Counted from the stretch's first letter, positions 45,030-53,974 are shown. The stretch is DNA of 64,000 nt from Pseudoramibacter sp. (GCF_022484225.1 NZ_JAKVLT010000001.1:1789406-1853405), one strand, 5' to 3'. A program made the numbers and translations. The notes: generated from the sequence alone by a model not told the origin.

Positions 45030-46828
45030 TTATATCTGTTTTAACGTTTCCTCAACATCGTCCAAAATCTTATTGAACTTCATTAACGCACGTTCCATCG
45101 GTGCCGTCGTTGTAAAATCAACGCCTGCATGCTTGAGTTCGTCCAATGGGTAGGCACTGCCGCCCATGGATAAAAATTCCAGATACTTTGCAACGGCTTC
45201 CTGCCCGTCATTCAAAATGGCTTCTGACAACGCTACTGCCGCGCAATAACTCGTCGCGTACTTATAAACGTAAAATGGTCGATAAAAATGTGGAATCCGA
45301 GCCCATTCATACTGAAATCGTCGATGATCAATGCATCGCCAAAGTAATCATGGATCAACTGCTTATACAGGCTGTTCAAACTTTCTGGCGTCAGAGGTTC
45401 CCCCTTTTCAGCCATCGCATGGGCATCTTTTTCAAATTCTGCAAACATCGTCTGACGAAAAACAGTTCCTTTGAACCCTTCAAGATAATGATTGAGAAGC
45501 GCTAGCCGTTCTTGAGGTTCGGTTGTTTTCGCAAGCAGCTGTTCAACCAATAAATTTTCATTTACCGTAGATGCGACTTCGGCCACAAACAGCGTATAAT
45601 CCGCATTCTGCGGTGCCTGTGTGTGATTGGACAGCCAGGTATGCTGAGAATGACCCATTTCATGCGCAATGGTGCTCACACTATCCAAGGTGCCTGTAAA
45701 GTTCGTCAAAATGTACGGATTTGAATCGTAGGTCCCGCTCGAGAATGCGCCGCCGCGTTTTCCAACATTGGGATACACGTCGATCCAGTGATCATTAAAA
45801 GCTTGCTTTACCCGGTTTGCATAATCTTCACCGAGAGGGCGCACTGCGTCGAGCACCATTTGCTGCGCTTCCGTGTAGGTGTATTTCTTAGAAGAGCCCG
45901 AAATAAGGGGAGTGTAGATATCGTAATAATGAAGTTCATCTAAATCTAAGATTTTCTTTCTCAATTGAACGTACCGGTACATGGCGGGCATATACCTTCT
46001 TACCGTTTCGATCAACCCGTCATAAACTTGTTCCGGCACATGTTCATCCGCCATACTCATCGCTCTCGAAGAATCATAATGGCGTACCTGCGCGCTGGCA
46101 ACAGCTTCTTTAACACAGGCATTATAGGTTGCCCCAAAGGTATTGATATGTTCTTTGAAGCCCTTGTAGAAACTTTCAAAGGCATGTTTTCTCAATACGC
46201 GGTCTTCATCCATTTGTAATAAGATGTAGTTGGACTGCGTCACTTCGTGGCTTTCGCCCTTGCTATCTATGGCACGATCAAATCTGAGATCAGCGTCCTG
46301 CAGATTTTCACTGATCTTCCCGGGAGCGCCCAGCACCTCTGTGAAAGCCGCCAGCAACGCTTCTTCCCTCCCGGATAAGACGTGCGGCTTCTCGTCTAAT
46401 AACTTCTGCATGACAAACGCGTAAGGCGCTAACGCCTCGTCTTTCACAACCGCCGCTAAAGCCGTCTCATCCATAGCGAGAATCTCAGGTTCCGCAAAAC
46501 TCACAGCTTGTGCGTATTTGGCGTAAATCATGTATGCCTTGGATTCCATAGCTTTACCATCATTCGATCGGGTATCCTCGCAATTTCTCAAACTCGCATA
46601 ACAATAGTAATTTGATAACTTTCTGCTTAATTCTGTATCCAGATCGAAAAACGCTCTGATCGTCTTTGCGTCCTTCAATTTTCCCTGATACGCTGCTAAT
46701 TTCTGAATGTTCGCGTCAATCTCAGGGAGTGCTTTTTCCCATTCTGCATCACTCTGAAATAAACTCGATAAATCCCACATATACTGCGGATCTAGGTCTT
46801 TGCGTTCCTTTATCGTTTTGTTCATCAT
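45030..46828 (-). pseudogene. pepF: Oligoendopeptidase F, interrupted by one frameshift
   Basis: An M3 family cytoplasmic zinc peptidase. The first 500 residues are in frame from the ATG at 46828 and include the metal site STIAHEMGHSQHTWLS. Near 45318 the frame changes: the original frame reads MNGLGFHIFIDHF, while the +1 frame continues the real protein, YEWARIPHFYRPFYVYKYAT then SYCAAVALSEAIL, to the stop at 45030. The total of 1799 bp fits a 599-residue PepF with one base missing or added. It could be a true mutation or a sequencing error. The product as written lacks about 90 C-terminal residues that include active-site parts. Confidence 0.88.
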
Positions 46829-47238
46829 AACCTTCTTTCATCATCGTGCTTTGATCCACTATCTTGACATCAATGCTACCGTCTCCACATGGCACGAGAC
46901 AAGCACCTGAATGTCCGGATCCCGGGCACATTTCCGTCCGTTCGCGGGAACTGCTCAAAGCCGAAAATCGATGCTTTTATAGGTGCTCTTTGTTTGCGGA
47001 AATATGTCCAAGTGCTTTTTCTACCAAATAGTACGGCGGGCAGAAGGGAAGCCATCGTCTCGACCTGCTCTCCTCTGCTCGATCGGTTTATGATCAAGGT
47101 CTAGGCCCCAGTATGCCGTTAATTTGGTCGCTTCTCTTGGTCGGTCGGCGATCAAGTTGCTTTCTCCTGTACCTCTGATTTCGGCTGTTAGGTTTGTCTA
47201 TCAAGGCCTCATCTTTGATACAATACCCATATGTGCTT
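46829..47238. other. 410-bp region without an intact gene, possible island edge
   Basis: No convincing gene. On the minus strand 46859-46900 encodes VSCHVETVALMSR followed by TAG, like the C terminus of 23S rRNA uracil methyltransferases (RlmD/RumA type), whose 3' end is a known integration site of mobile elements. Upstream frames contain stops. Base usage changes from the pepF side to the island side here. Confidence 0.35.
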
Positions 47239-48114
47239 TTAGCCCGAAAACTGCGCTGCTTCTGGGCTTTTCTGCGTCTCAGGGCATAGAGCGGAAGCGT
47301 GACTGTGGCCCTGTATGTATATGTTGCTGTGATTTCTGTAGTCAAAAGCGACACTCACCATCTGTAATCGTAAAAAGTATGGCCATCGCTGAACGGTTAC
47401 TCGGCGCCACCATGCTTTCTCAAGCTGTGACTCCTCGTCGGAATCCACATGTTTTCCGTCATCAAGGGAAACCATTATCAGGTTCCCATTGATGTCAATT
47501 ATCGTTCCTTCTTGGCCGCGATACTTCACTCGCACACGATCACCAACTCGAAAGCCAAACGACGACTTAGCTCGGTTTGAATCTCCGAGCACACCGAGAA
47601 AAGCAAACCATCCTGATTTTTTCTTTCGTTTCTGCTTTTCGAGATTCTTGTTAATCCGGTTCAGGTTGTCCGCAATCTGTCCCGCACATTCCGCGAGGTC
47701 GTCGATCTGTTTCTGAAGAACTCCCGGCTGCCAGATAGCACCTTCATTCGGATCTTGCAGATTGTATCGCCTAGCAATATTTGTTATCACATCGTCCCGA
47801 ATCTCGTTATTATTGAGTTCTTCCAGAACCTTCTGCGTACAAGGACCCGTTGCCGCTATCACGAGAGTATTCAAAAGCTCCTCGTCACCGATAAATACGG
47901 CAAGCTCCGCGACCTGAGCATATGTGAAGGATAGCTGTACCTTCTCTGCCTTGCGAAGAAGGCGGCAGGCAAGAGCCTCATCTATACATTGGCAGCAATC
48001 TACAATCTCGGTGGTATCTGCATTTTGAAGGTCGGATATCTGTGAAAGTCTGGAAGAGACAGTGCTATCAGACCAGCAAAGATAACCATCGTAGAATTGT
48101 TTCCAGGTCATCAT
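47239..48114 (-). CDS. Hypothetical protein with a KOW-like C-terminal motif
   Basis: A 291-residue frame that I do not recognise. The first 140 residues are helical and acidic. A coiled-coil-like segment (LQKQIDDLAECAGQIADNLN) and a Lys-rich linker follow, then FRVGDRVRVKYRGQEGTIID, a KOW/SH3-like turn. After about residue 235 the sequence loses protein-like character, so the original end may have been replaced by run-on into unrelated DNA. Its start overlaps the upstream broken gene by 4 bp. Confidence 0.5.
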   Translation of the reverse strand: MMTWKQFYDGYLCWSDSTVSSRLSQISDLQNADTTEIVDCCQCIDEALACRLLRKAEKVQLSFTYAQVAELAVFIGDEELLNTLVIAATGPCTQKVLEELNNNEIRDDVITNIARRYNLQDPNEGAIWQPGVLQKQIDDLAECAGQIADNLNRINKNLEKQKRKKKSGWFAFLGVLGDSNRAKSSFGFRVGDRVRVKYRGQEGTIIDINGNLIMVSLDDGKHVDSDEESQLEKAWWRRVTVQRWPYFLRLQMVSVAFDYRNHSNIYIQGHSHASALCPETQKSPEAAQFSG

Positions 48115-48557
48115 AAGCTCGCCGTCAGGCTCACAATCATTTCGCCAGCGATGTTCGTGATGGTAAACGTGTCATTCATCATAAGCATTTTCCTCTCAAT
48201 TTGGTATTGGAACGGGAACATATAGCCCATTTCGCGTAAGTCCTGAAGGGTAAAGTTTCCTTTATCTTCGACAGTCATACCGGCACTTGCCAGAAATGCA
48301 TTTACTTTATCGTCTCGCACTTCATGCTTTACGATAGTGTAGCGACCTGGCTTCTCGGCTTTCAAAGCACCCATCGCTTTCATTGTTGCGATGATCTTGT
48401 CGATAGAGTGGAACAGCGTTGCGCGTTCACCCCATTCATCAAAGATCTTCTGCTTTAGTTGCTAGATCGTAAACTCCTCTTCAAATTCGGAGAGCTTATC
48501 AATGATCCTCGATACATCTACAAATATCGGATAAGTGGCAAGGATAATACACCAGTG
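48111..48557 (-). pseudogene. Hypothetical gene with an in-frame amber stop
   Basis: A frame reading HWCIILATYPIFVDVSRIID is stopped by TAG at 48464-48462. The same frame then continues IFDEWGERATLFHSIDKIIA and on through KPGRYTIVKHEV to the stop at 48111. The part after the TAG has its own ATG (48383) and could yield a 90-residue protein. The family is not recognised. At the upstream end the reading frame meets a plus-strand fragment, suggesting a recombination breakpoint near 48560. Confidence 0.5.
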
Positions 48558-48563
48558 TGCTAA

Positions 48564-48818
48564 AAGTATCTGGAGCAGTACCACGACCAGATCGAATGTG
48601 TCTCCTGCGGCGGAGAATCCGGGGAGGGAGCCAGACTCTGTGACTATGGATGGATCATCATCACAAGGATGCAGTGTGACGAATACGGCGTGCACTTTCA
48701 CTTCCATCAGACTGGCAGCCTCTTCAAGAAAGGAAGCCGGATCTATCATATTGACCGGAAGGATCAGGAAGAACAGGCAAGAAAATCCGGGATTGACACG
48801 CCAATCTCTTCCATTTGA
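48564..48818 (+). pseudogene. Possible zinc-ribbon protein fragment
   Basis: A plus-strand frame without a start codon, 85 codons, reading YHDQIECVSCGGESGEGARL then CDYGWIIITRMQCDEYGVHF. The CxxC pair and later Cys/His suggest a zinc ribbon. A stop immediately precedes it. The opposite strand also has an open frame, but that one is rich in hydrophobic residues and less protein-like. The remaining bases to 48923 show nothing clear. Confidence 0.3.
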
Positions 48819-48923
48819 TTATTGTCTCGCTCTGCTGGCTGCTGCGCTTAGCTCCAGCCATTTCAGGTCTCTGGAAGATCGTTGGGAATCGTTAAAGGCA
48901 GAGGAATGTCTGCAAAATTTCGT

Positions 48924-49238
48924 TCAGAAGAACAGTGCGTCCCACTTCTCTATCTCATCGATCCATGCGAGCGGATCATAATATTTCTTTCTCCTCCCGT
49001 TATCGCGGATCTCATACCGGAGCGTTCCGCCGCCCAGGATTGCATCTACGCTGATCACACAGTCAAGATGTCCGTCGTCCTGTCGGGTTTTCTCAATGCT
49101 TACTTTGACATTGGAAAACGGGCGCAAAAGAATTCTGACCACCGGGAGATCCTGTTCATTGATGTACTCTCGGTCGAGGAATGCGCTGTGGACATATGGG
49201 GCAATTTTCTTTTTAATTTCATTGATATAAGCCTTCAT
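48924..49238 (-). CDS. Hypothetical protein, paralogue of the gene at 17734-18054
   Basis: A 104-residue protein of unknown function. The C-terminal YEIRDNGRRKKYYDPLAWID then EIEKWDALF matches the protein encoded at 17734-18054. The N-terminal half, IAPYVHSAFLDREY, also resembles it (LKPYVHKKLFEEPY). It lies 103 bp from the IS left end, so any upstream promoter may now be supplied or cut off by the IS. Confidence 0.7.
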   Translation of the reverse strand: MKAYINEIKKKIAPYVHSAFLDREYINEQDLPVVRILLRPFSNVKVSIEKTRQDDGHLDCVISVDAILGGGTLRYEIRDNGRRKKYYDPLAWIDEIEKWDALFF

Positions 49239-49386
49239 ATCATCGCCGAGTCATTTAAAAAGTTTGAACAGCCAATCTTTACAAATCGATCTCCAGTTTC
49301 GATGATCACGAGATTTCAACAACCAGATTTCCGCCAATGATTGATATGTACCCTCTTTACTGGACAACCAGTAAGGAGGATTTTTT

Positions 49387-49959
49387 ATGCGTTATAGTTT
49401 TGAGTTTAAATTGAAATGTATAGAACTTTACAGATCTGGAAGATGGCCCGAAACGCCGGATGGTATTTCTACTCATCACTTTCATAACACTATTCGTACA
49501 TGGTCAGAAATTGATGAAAGGTTTGGTCCAGAAGCGTTAAAGCATCCAAAACACCAAAGAAAGTGGTCCCCTGAGGATAAATTGGCTGTAGTATCGCAGG
49601 TGCTTGCAGGGAATTCATTCCGATCTGTTGCTTGCCTTGCTGGGATTGGTAAGGGTATGCTTTATCAATGGGTGCGCAGATATAAGGAAGAAGGGTATAA
49701 TGGACTGGTAAACAAACGTAAAGGAAAAAAGCCGAAGGAACCGTCCATGAAGAAAAAGAAATCAGATCAACCACAGCCATTAACGGAATCAGAACGTGAA
49801 GAATTAATCCGTCTCAGAGAAGAAAATGCGTACATGAAAGCGGAGATTGCCTTTAGAAAAAAACTGATCGCCTTGAGGCGCGAAAAGTGGGCCGAACAGC
49901 ATCTCAAGGCGAAAAAGCAAAAGCCGTCGAAGCACTCAGACAAAAAGGATTCCAACTAA
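49387..49959 (+). CDS. IS3-family transposase OrfA
   Basis: A 190-residue DNA-binding subunit. The N-terminal helix-turn-helix YSFEFKLKCIELYRSGRWPE is followed by a second, VVSQVLAGNSFRSVACLAGI, and a leucine-zipper-like helix (REELIRLREENAYMKAEIAF). It overlaps OrfB by 73 bp. In the overlap, GCGAAAAAGC at about 49910 offers an A-rich slip site for -1 frameshifting into OrfB, giving the OrfAB transposase, the usual IS3 arrangement. Confidence 0.93.
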   Translation: MRYSFEFKLKCIELYRSGRWPETPDGISTHHFHNTIRTWSEIDERFGPEALKHPKHQRKWSPEDKLAVVSQVLAGNSFRSVACLAGIGKGMLYQWVRRYKEEGYNGLVNKRKGKKPKEPSMKKKKSDQPQPLTESEREELIRLREENAYMKAEIAFRKKLIALRREKWAEQHLKAKKQKPSKHSDKKDSN

Positions 49960-50771
49960 AATATTTGCTGAAGGCAGCAGGAATGGCACGTTCTACTTAT
50001 TACTTTGAAATCAAGAAACCAGACCGCGTTGCCAAACGGAATGCAGCGCTTTCCGAGAGAATCAAAACTATTTTTGAAAACCATCACGGAAGGTACGGGG
50101 TCCGAAGAATCTATCACGAGTTGGTGAATCAAGGCCATAAAGTTAATCATAAAAGGGTCCAGAGACTGATGCACCAGATGAGCCTCTGCGGCAAACGTCC
50201 AAAAGAAAAATATCATTCCTATGTGGGGACCGTTGGGAAGATTGCTGACAATATCATCAGCAGAGATTTCAACACAAAAGCACCTTTGGAAAAATGGACA
50301 ACTGATGTAAGCCAGTTCAACTTCTCCTGGGGGAAATGCTACCTTTCTCCCATTCTTGACATGCACACGAACGAGATCATTGCGTACGATTTATCTTTAA
50401 GTCCCAACATGGAACAGATTAAAAAAATGCTGCAACAAGCCTTCAAAAAGTTTCCTCATGTAGAAGGACTGATTATGCATTCAGATCAAGGCTGGCAGTA
50501 CCAACACTGGTTTTATCGAAAAACTTTAAGAGAGCACGGAATTATTCAGTCAATGTCCAGAAAGGGAAATTGCTATGATAACTGCATCATGGAAACCTTC
50601 TTCGGACGATTAAAAAACGAAATGTACTATGGCGAGGAAAAAAATTATAAATCATTTGAAGCGTTCAGCAAAGCGATAAAAGAATATATGCAGTATTACA
50701 ACAACAAGCGGATTCAGAAAAAAACAAACTGGATGCCGCCTGCAAAGTACAGGTTAGCATCCAGTTGTTAA
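49887..50771 (+). CDS. IS3-family transposase OrfB (DDE)
   Basis: A 294-residue catalytic part in the -1 frame. The HTH_21-like segment NHHGRYGVRRIYHELVNQGH precedes the rve integrase core. The DDE residues are Asp in KWTTDVSQF, Asp in MHSDQGWQY and Glu in METFFGRLKNE. The frame begins at a GTG at 49887, but expression is expected mainly by frameshifting from OrfA. Confidence 0.93.
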   Translation: MGRTASQGEKAKAVEALRQKGFQLKYLLKAAGMARSTYYFEIKKPDRVAKRNAALSERIKTIFENHHGRYGVRRIYHELVNQGHKVNHKRVQRLMHQMSLCGKRPKEKYHSYVGTVGKIADNIISRDFNTKAPLEKWTTDVSQFNFSWGKCYLSPILDMHTNEIIAYDLSLSPNMEQIKKMLQQAFKKFPHVEGLIMHSDQGWQYQHWFYRKTLREHGIIQSMSRKGNCYDNCIMETFFGRLKNEMYYGEEKNYKSFEAFSKAIKEYMQYYNNKRIQKKTNWMPPAKYRLASSC

Positions 50772-50818
50772 GCAAAGCCGCTAGTCAATGTGTCCAGGAT
50801 TCTGGGTACATATCAGAT

Positions 50819-50870
50819 CAGCGGCGTCATTTTCCTCCCATGCTCTGAAGATGAGGCGTTCTGTTGTCAT
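50819..50870 (-). pseudogene. N-terminal fragment of a RimJ/GNAT acetyltransferase
   Basis: An ATG at 50870 after GAGGGGATTATC starts MTTERLIFRAWEENDAAD, the typical start of RimJ-type acetyltransferases, and then meets the IS right end. No continuation of the gene is found left of the IS in frame, so the rest was lost. Its ATG overlaps the peptide deformylase stop (ATGA). Confidence 0.65.
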
Positions 50871-51277
50871 ATGATAATCCCCTCCAGATGATCGCACTCA
50901 TGCTGGATGATCTGTGCGGTCCAGCCAGTTAATTTCTGAATATGCTTCTTCATGTCCAGATCCTGGTATTCCAGTTCAATTTCACGAAACCGCTTTGTCT
51001 TCCGGGTTCCAGCAAGAGAAAGGCAGCCCTCTTCCGTTTCAAATGGCCTGCTCTTCTTACGAATGGCCGGATTCAGCATAGCTACGTTGACAAGGCCCAT
51101 ATTGACGGCGATAATCTGCTTCTTCACGCCGATCATATTGGCCGCCATTCCGACGCACTCGTTTGCATGCGCTTCCAGCGTATCCAAAAGATCACGCGCG
51201 ACCTGAAGATCAGCTTCCGTCGCCGGCTCCGATTTCTGTGAGAGGAAGAAGACATCCCTCATGATTTCTCTGACCAT
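50867..51277 (-). CDS. Peptide deformylase-like protein, variant motif 1
   Basis: A 136-residue member of the peptide deformylase family, which removes the N-formyl group from nascent proteins. Motif 2 EEGCLSL and motif 3 HECDHLEG keep the metal ligands (Cys, two His) and the Glu base. Motif 1, normally GxGxAAxQ, reads VGMAANMIG, so the Gln that stabilises the oxyanion is Met. I start at the ATG at 51277 after TTAGGAGTAAACG. It lies within the defence island, so it may be an accessory or repurposed copy. Confidence 0.8.
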   Translation of the reverse strand: MVREIMRDVFFLSQKSEPATEADLQVARDLLDTLEAHANECVGMAANMIGVKKQIIAVNMGLVNVAMLNPAIRKKSRPFETEEGCLSLAGTRKTKRFREIELEYQDLDMKKHIQKLTGWTAQIIQHECDHLEGIII

Positions 51278-51287
51278 TCGTTTACTC

Positions 51288-52103
51288 CTAATTCTTCCAT
51301 ACATTCGGCTGGTAACCAACTGTAGCCTGCCGGCCGTTCCGAACCGCCGGCTGCTTTTCTTTCAAGGCCTGTTGGTAAATGCCCATCAGCCCGTAATAGT
51401 TCATCAGATCCGACCAGTGATTCGCCGGATGGTAGTAATCGATGAAAAGCCGCTCTTTCCTGGCGACGTTCATGAAGTAATACCAGTTGTCGTTTTCAGT
51501 GCTGTCGTTTAACGGCGGCTTCTGTAAAACCGTTGTGAGCATTGTCCCAAACGTCGAACCGCAGATCACGATGTCCGGATCAATCAGAGAAAATTCCTTC
51601 AATATCTCGAGGCGGTCCTCCCTGGCGTATGCATCGATTTCTCCATAATCCGAGGCGCTGGCACCATTGCTCTTCTTCAAGTTAAGAACAGCAATCTGCT
51701 CCAGTGATTCTGCGTGCTGCTCATCTGTTAGGTTTGCTTTATATCTTGCGATCTCGTTCGCGTCGGTATGCTGGATTCCATAGGTCCAGCGGGCAACTCT
51801 CCTCCACATGCGCAGCGTCGGATGATACATCCTAAGCCAACTTGCAAGGGTCCTGTTATCCCAGTCTGATCCGTAGGCTTCCTTCATGATAAAGAGGATC
51901 CGCTTCTTATCGCCGCTGTTCCATACCTCCGGATTCACGATTCCGTCCGCAATAAAAACATTCTTCCCATGGTCTATATTTACCTGAATGCTTCTCTTGC
52001 CGTAGGTATATTCAAATGATTCCGGTTCTTTCCGGCGCCACAGATCAAAAAGCTCCTCCAGTGTAGAAGCATCCTCTACTTTCTTTTTGTATTCGGCAAT
52101 CAT
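51288..52103 (-). CDS. Hypothetical protein with glycosylase-like motifs
   Basis: A 271-residue soluble protein that I cannot assign. RILFIMKEAYGSDW near residue 69 looks like motif I of the uracil-DNA glycosylase fold (a beta strand followed by a catalytic loop), and FIDYYHPANHW near the end looks like motif II (HPxxxH). DIVICGSTFGTML in between is a plausible strand and loop. It lies 4 bp after the AAA ATPase gene and 10 bp before the deformylase, so it is part of the island operon. Confidence 0.6.
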   Translation of the reverse strand: MIAEYKKKVEDASTLEELFDLWRRKEPESFEYTYGKRSIQVNIDHGKNVFIADGIVNPEVWNSGDKKRILFIMKEAYGSDWDNRTLASWLRMYHPTLRMWRRVARWTYGIQHTDANEIARYKANLTDEQHAESLEQIAVLNLKKSNGASASDYGEIDAYAREDRLEILKEFSLIDPDIVICGSTFGTMLTTVLQKPPLNDSTENDNWYYFMNVARKERLFIDYYHPANHWSDLMNYYGLMGIYQQALKEKQPAVRNGRQATVGYQPNVWKN

Positions 52104-52107
52104 CCTC

Positions 52108-53223
52108 TCAATCTCCCAATATTTCTTTCAAACCTATCAATGAAAAGGTGTCAATAACAAGATGTTGTATTTCACGTGCGTTATTAACTCTTCCTAATGC
52201 TGAAAGCAATTTCGATGTGATATCTTGGCTGATATGAGTTTTAGGAAAATGAACCTGTTCATCTTCAATCGTACGCAGAAGAATAGTTTTCTTTGCTGTA
52301 ATATCTAAATCTTTAAATCCGATAATCTTATCAAACCTATTAAAAATCGGATCTCCTAGTTTTTGCTTAATTTCATTTTCATCTCGATAGTTCGATGTGC
52401 AAATAATTATACTGTCTTTCAAGTCTGCACGAAAATTAGTATCCTCATATATTCCTTCGTCAAATAGTTGATAAAACGCGCTATGAAACACCGGATTTGC
52501 CTTATCAAACTCATCCAGTAAGATGACGTTAGATTTACGAGCCATTAGATCCTGCGCAAAACTCTTTTCTGTATGTTTTCCTCCAAATAAATAAACAGCA
52601 AATTCATTGTTTTGAAACATTGAAAACTGTTTTCTAAAGAGTTTTCCGCCTAAAACAGACGCCAAATAATTTGCTGTCTCTGTCTTTCCAACACCAGAAC
52701 TCCCGTAAAATAACACTGTTATAGGCTTATTTCGTTTCTGTTCTTGAGAAGCTGGATACAAGGCTTGTAATAGTTCATTCTTTACGTATCCTTGTCCTAT
52801 TATCTTTTCATCAAAATCATCTGAAATCTCCTTAAGTTTGACCTCAGTAACGTTTCCGTATGATTCATTTACAATAGAAACTATGGAATCTCCATAATAT
52901 GCAATCAGCTGATCAGCAATTTTCTGTGGCGGATTTTGTATATAAATGTTTTGTATTGAAAATTGTTGAATAAAGTTTAAAAAATTACTAATTACATGCT
53001 CTTGTACAGCACAATACTCGGTCGCCGCAGCCACTAAACAAGATATTTTTCTTTTTCTGCGCACAGTTTTAATCGGCTTCTCATTCTGCCCCCTAACGAC
53101 TATTTCTTGCTTTTTTGCATCCACATCGCATTCAAGTGCTAATGTTGTTAGATTCTTATGTGACTTAGGAACAGATTTTAAGAAAGTTCCTGTTGAACCA
53201 TAATATATTTCAATTTTCTTCAT
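52108..53223 (-). CDS. Clp-like AAA+ ATPase of a two-gene island module
   Basis: A 371-residue protein. Residues 1-130 are not recognised and contain a basic stretch, KTVRRKRKIS. The C-terminal AAA+ module resembles the second ATPase domain of ClpA/ClpB/ClpX: FYGSSGVGKTET (residues 173-183, Walker A), VILLDEFDKA (233-242, Walker B), IIICTSNY (sensor 1) and FNRFDKIIGF (arginine finger region). It lacks a Clp N-domain and protease. The start overlaps the upstream 254-residue gene by 14 bp, so the two are probably expressed and act together. Confidence 0.85.
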   Translation of the reverse strand: MKKIEIYYGSTGTFLKSVPKSHKNLTTLALECDVDAKKQEIVVRGQNEKPIKTVRRKRKISCLVAAATEYCAVQEHVISNFLNFIQQFSIQNIYIQNPPQKIADQLIAYYGDSIVSIVNESYGNVTEVKLKEISDDFDEKIIGQGYVKNELLQALYPASQEQKRNKPITVLFYGSSGVGKTETANYLASVLGGKLFRKQFSMFQNNEFAVYLFGGKHTEKSFAQDLMARKSNVILLDEFDKANPVFHSAFYQLFDEGIYEDTNFRADLKDSIIICTSNYRDENEIKQKLGDPIFNRFDKIIGFKDLDITAKKTILLRTIEDEQVHFPKTHISQDITSKLLSALGRVNNAREIQHLVIDTFSLIGLKEILGD

Positions 53224-53974
53224 TCGTTATTCCTGCCAAAACAACATCAATGACTTCTAGCTCTCCAGAGAAATTATTGCTTCTCGTTCCATTAACAATT
53301 TCGTCTGCCGTGACAGGCGTTTGGTTTTTCTGCAGCAGGAACTCTTTATCGATAGATAATTCGTCCATCATACAAGTTCCAACTTTTACACCATAAAAAA
53401 TCAATGACATTTTTGATAAATCCGCCAGCGTGTAATTGTTTTTAAACGCTTTGATATTAAACCGGAGAAAATGTTTTGGGGGTTCCTCCGATTTCAATAG
53501 CATTCCATAGTATCCGCGCTCTAGAACTGCCGCATTTAACTTTTCAATATCTATCGGCATCTGATCTTTGGGAACTATTGTCAAATAAGAGCTCACCAGT
53601 TTATACATTGATACTGAATTTTCAGGCGCATAAACTCTATCGTTTTCGATTTTAACAATTTTATTATCACCACTTGCTTCAGCTATATAATCTGTTAAAA
53701 CCGTATTATGCAACGTTGTATCTATTATTTTCGAAAGTTCCTTTTCGCCTGAAACAGAAACCTCAGATGAACTACCTATACCTAGAAAGTTTAAAATACT
53801 AAATTTTCCCTGTGCTTTAGCTTCAAGTTCAGCCAAAATTTTAGCAACTCTTTCCTTATTCTCTTTTTTGTCCCAATCAAATCGACCACCATTTGTAATG
53901 TCCAAATAATCTTGAGCAGCACTTTCATCAAAATAAATAACCTTGGTAAAAACCGCTCTTTTTTCCTCCGCCAT
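53210..53974 (-). CDS. Hypothetical partner of the AAA ATPase (possibly DUF6414-like)
   Basis: A 254-residue soluble protein. It starts MAEEKRAVFTKVIYFDESAA then QDYLDITNGG, and the (Y)FDE..A..Y..I..GG pattern reminds me of the DUF6414 family; I cannot verify this. A charged helical segment (ERVAKILAELEAKAQGK) and then a predicted beta-rich domain ending FSGELEVIDVVLAGI follow. No catalytic motif is visible. A sensor or substrate adaptor for the ATPase is possible but purely inferred. Confidence 0.6.
   Translation of the reverse strand: MAEEKRAVFTKVIYFDESAAQDYLDITNGGRFDWDKKENKERVAKILAELEAKAQGKFSILNFLGIGSSSEVSVSGEKELSKIIDTTLHNTVLTDYIAEASGDNKIVKIENDRVYAPENSVSMYKLVSSYLTIVPKDQMPIDIEKLNAAVLERGYYGMLLKSEEPPKHFLRFNIKAFKNNYTLADLSKMSLIFYGVKVGTCMMDELSIDKEFLLQKNQTPVTADEIVNGTRSNNFSGELEVIDVVLAGITNEEN

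Larger units (their letters stand above)
49342..50815 (+). mobile_element. IS3-family insertion sequence (IS150-type), 1474 bp
   Basis: Two overlapping transposase frames lie between imperfect inverted repeats of about 25 bp: TGATATGTACCC then TCTTTACTGGACA on the left, and TGATATGTACCC then AGAATCCTGGACA (complement) on the right. A 3-bp duplication GAT flanks it (49339-49341 and 50816-50818). Both frames are intact, so it is probably active. It interrupts an acetyltransferase start (50819-50870). Confidence 0.93.

Noticed and set aside
45030..45230. Small separate gene after pepF
   Set aside because: It is the C-terminal end of PepF in the shifted frame, not an independent gene.
47124..47492. 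Plus-strand 122-residue frame at the island edge
   Set aside because: No recognisable motif or ribosome site; it overlaps the better-supported minus-strand frame.
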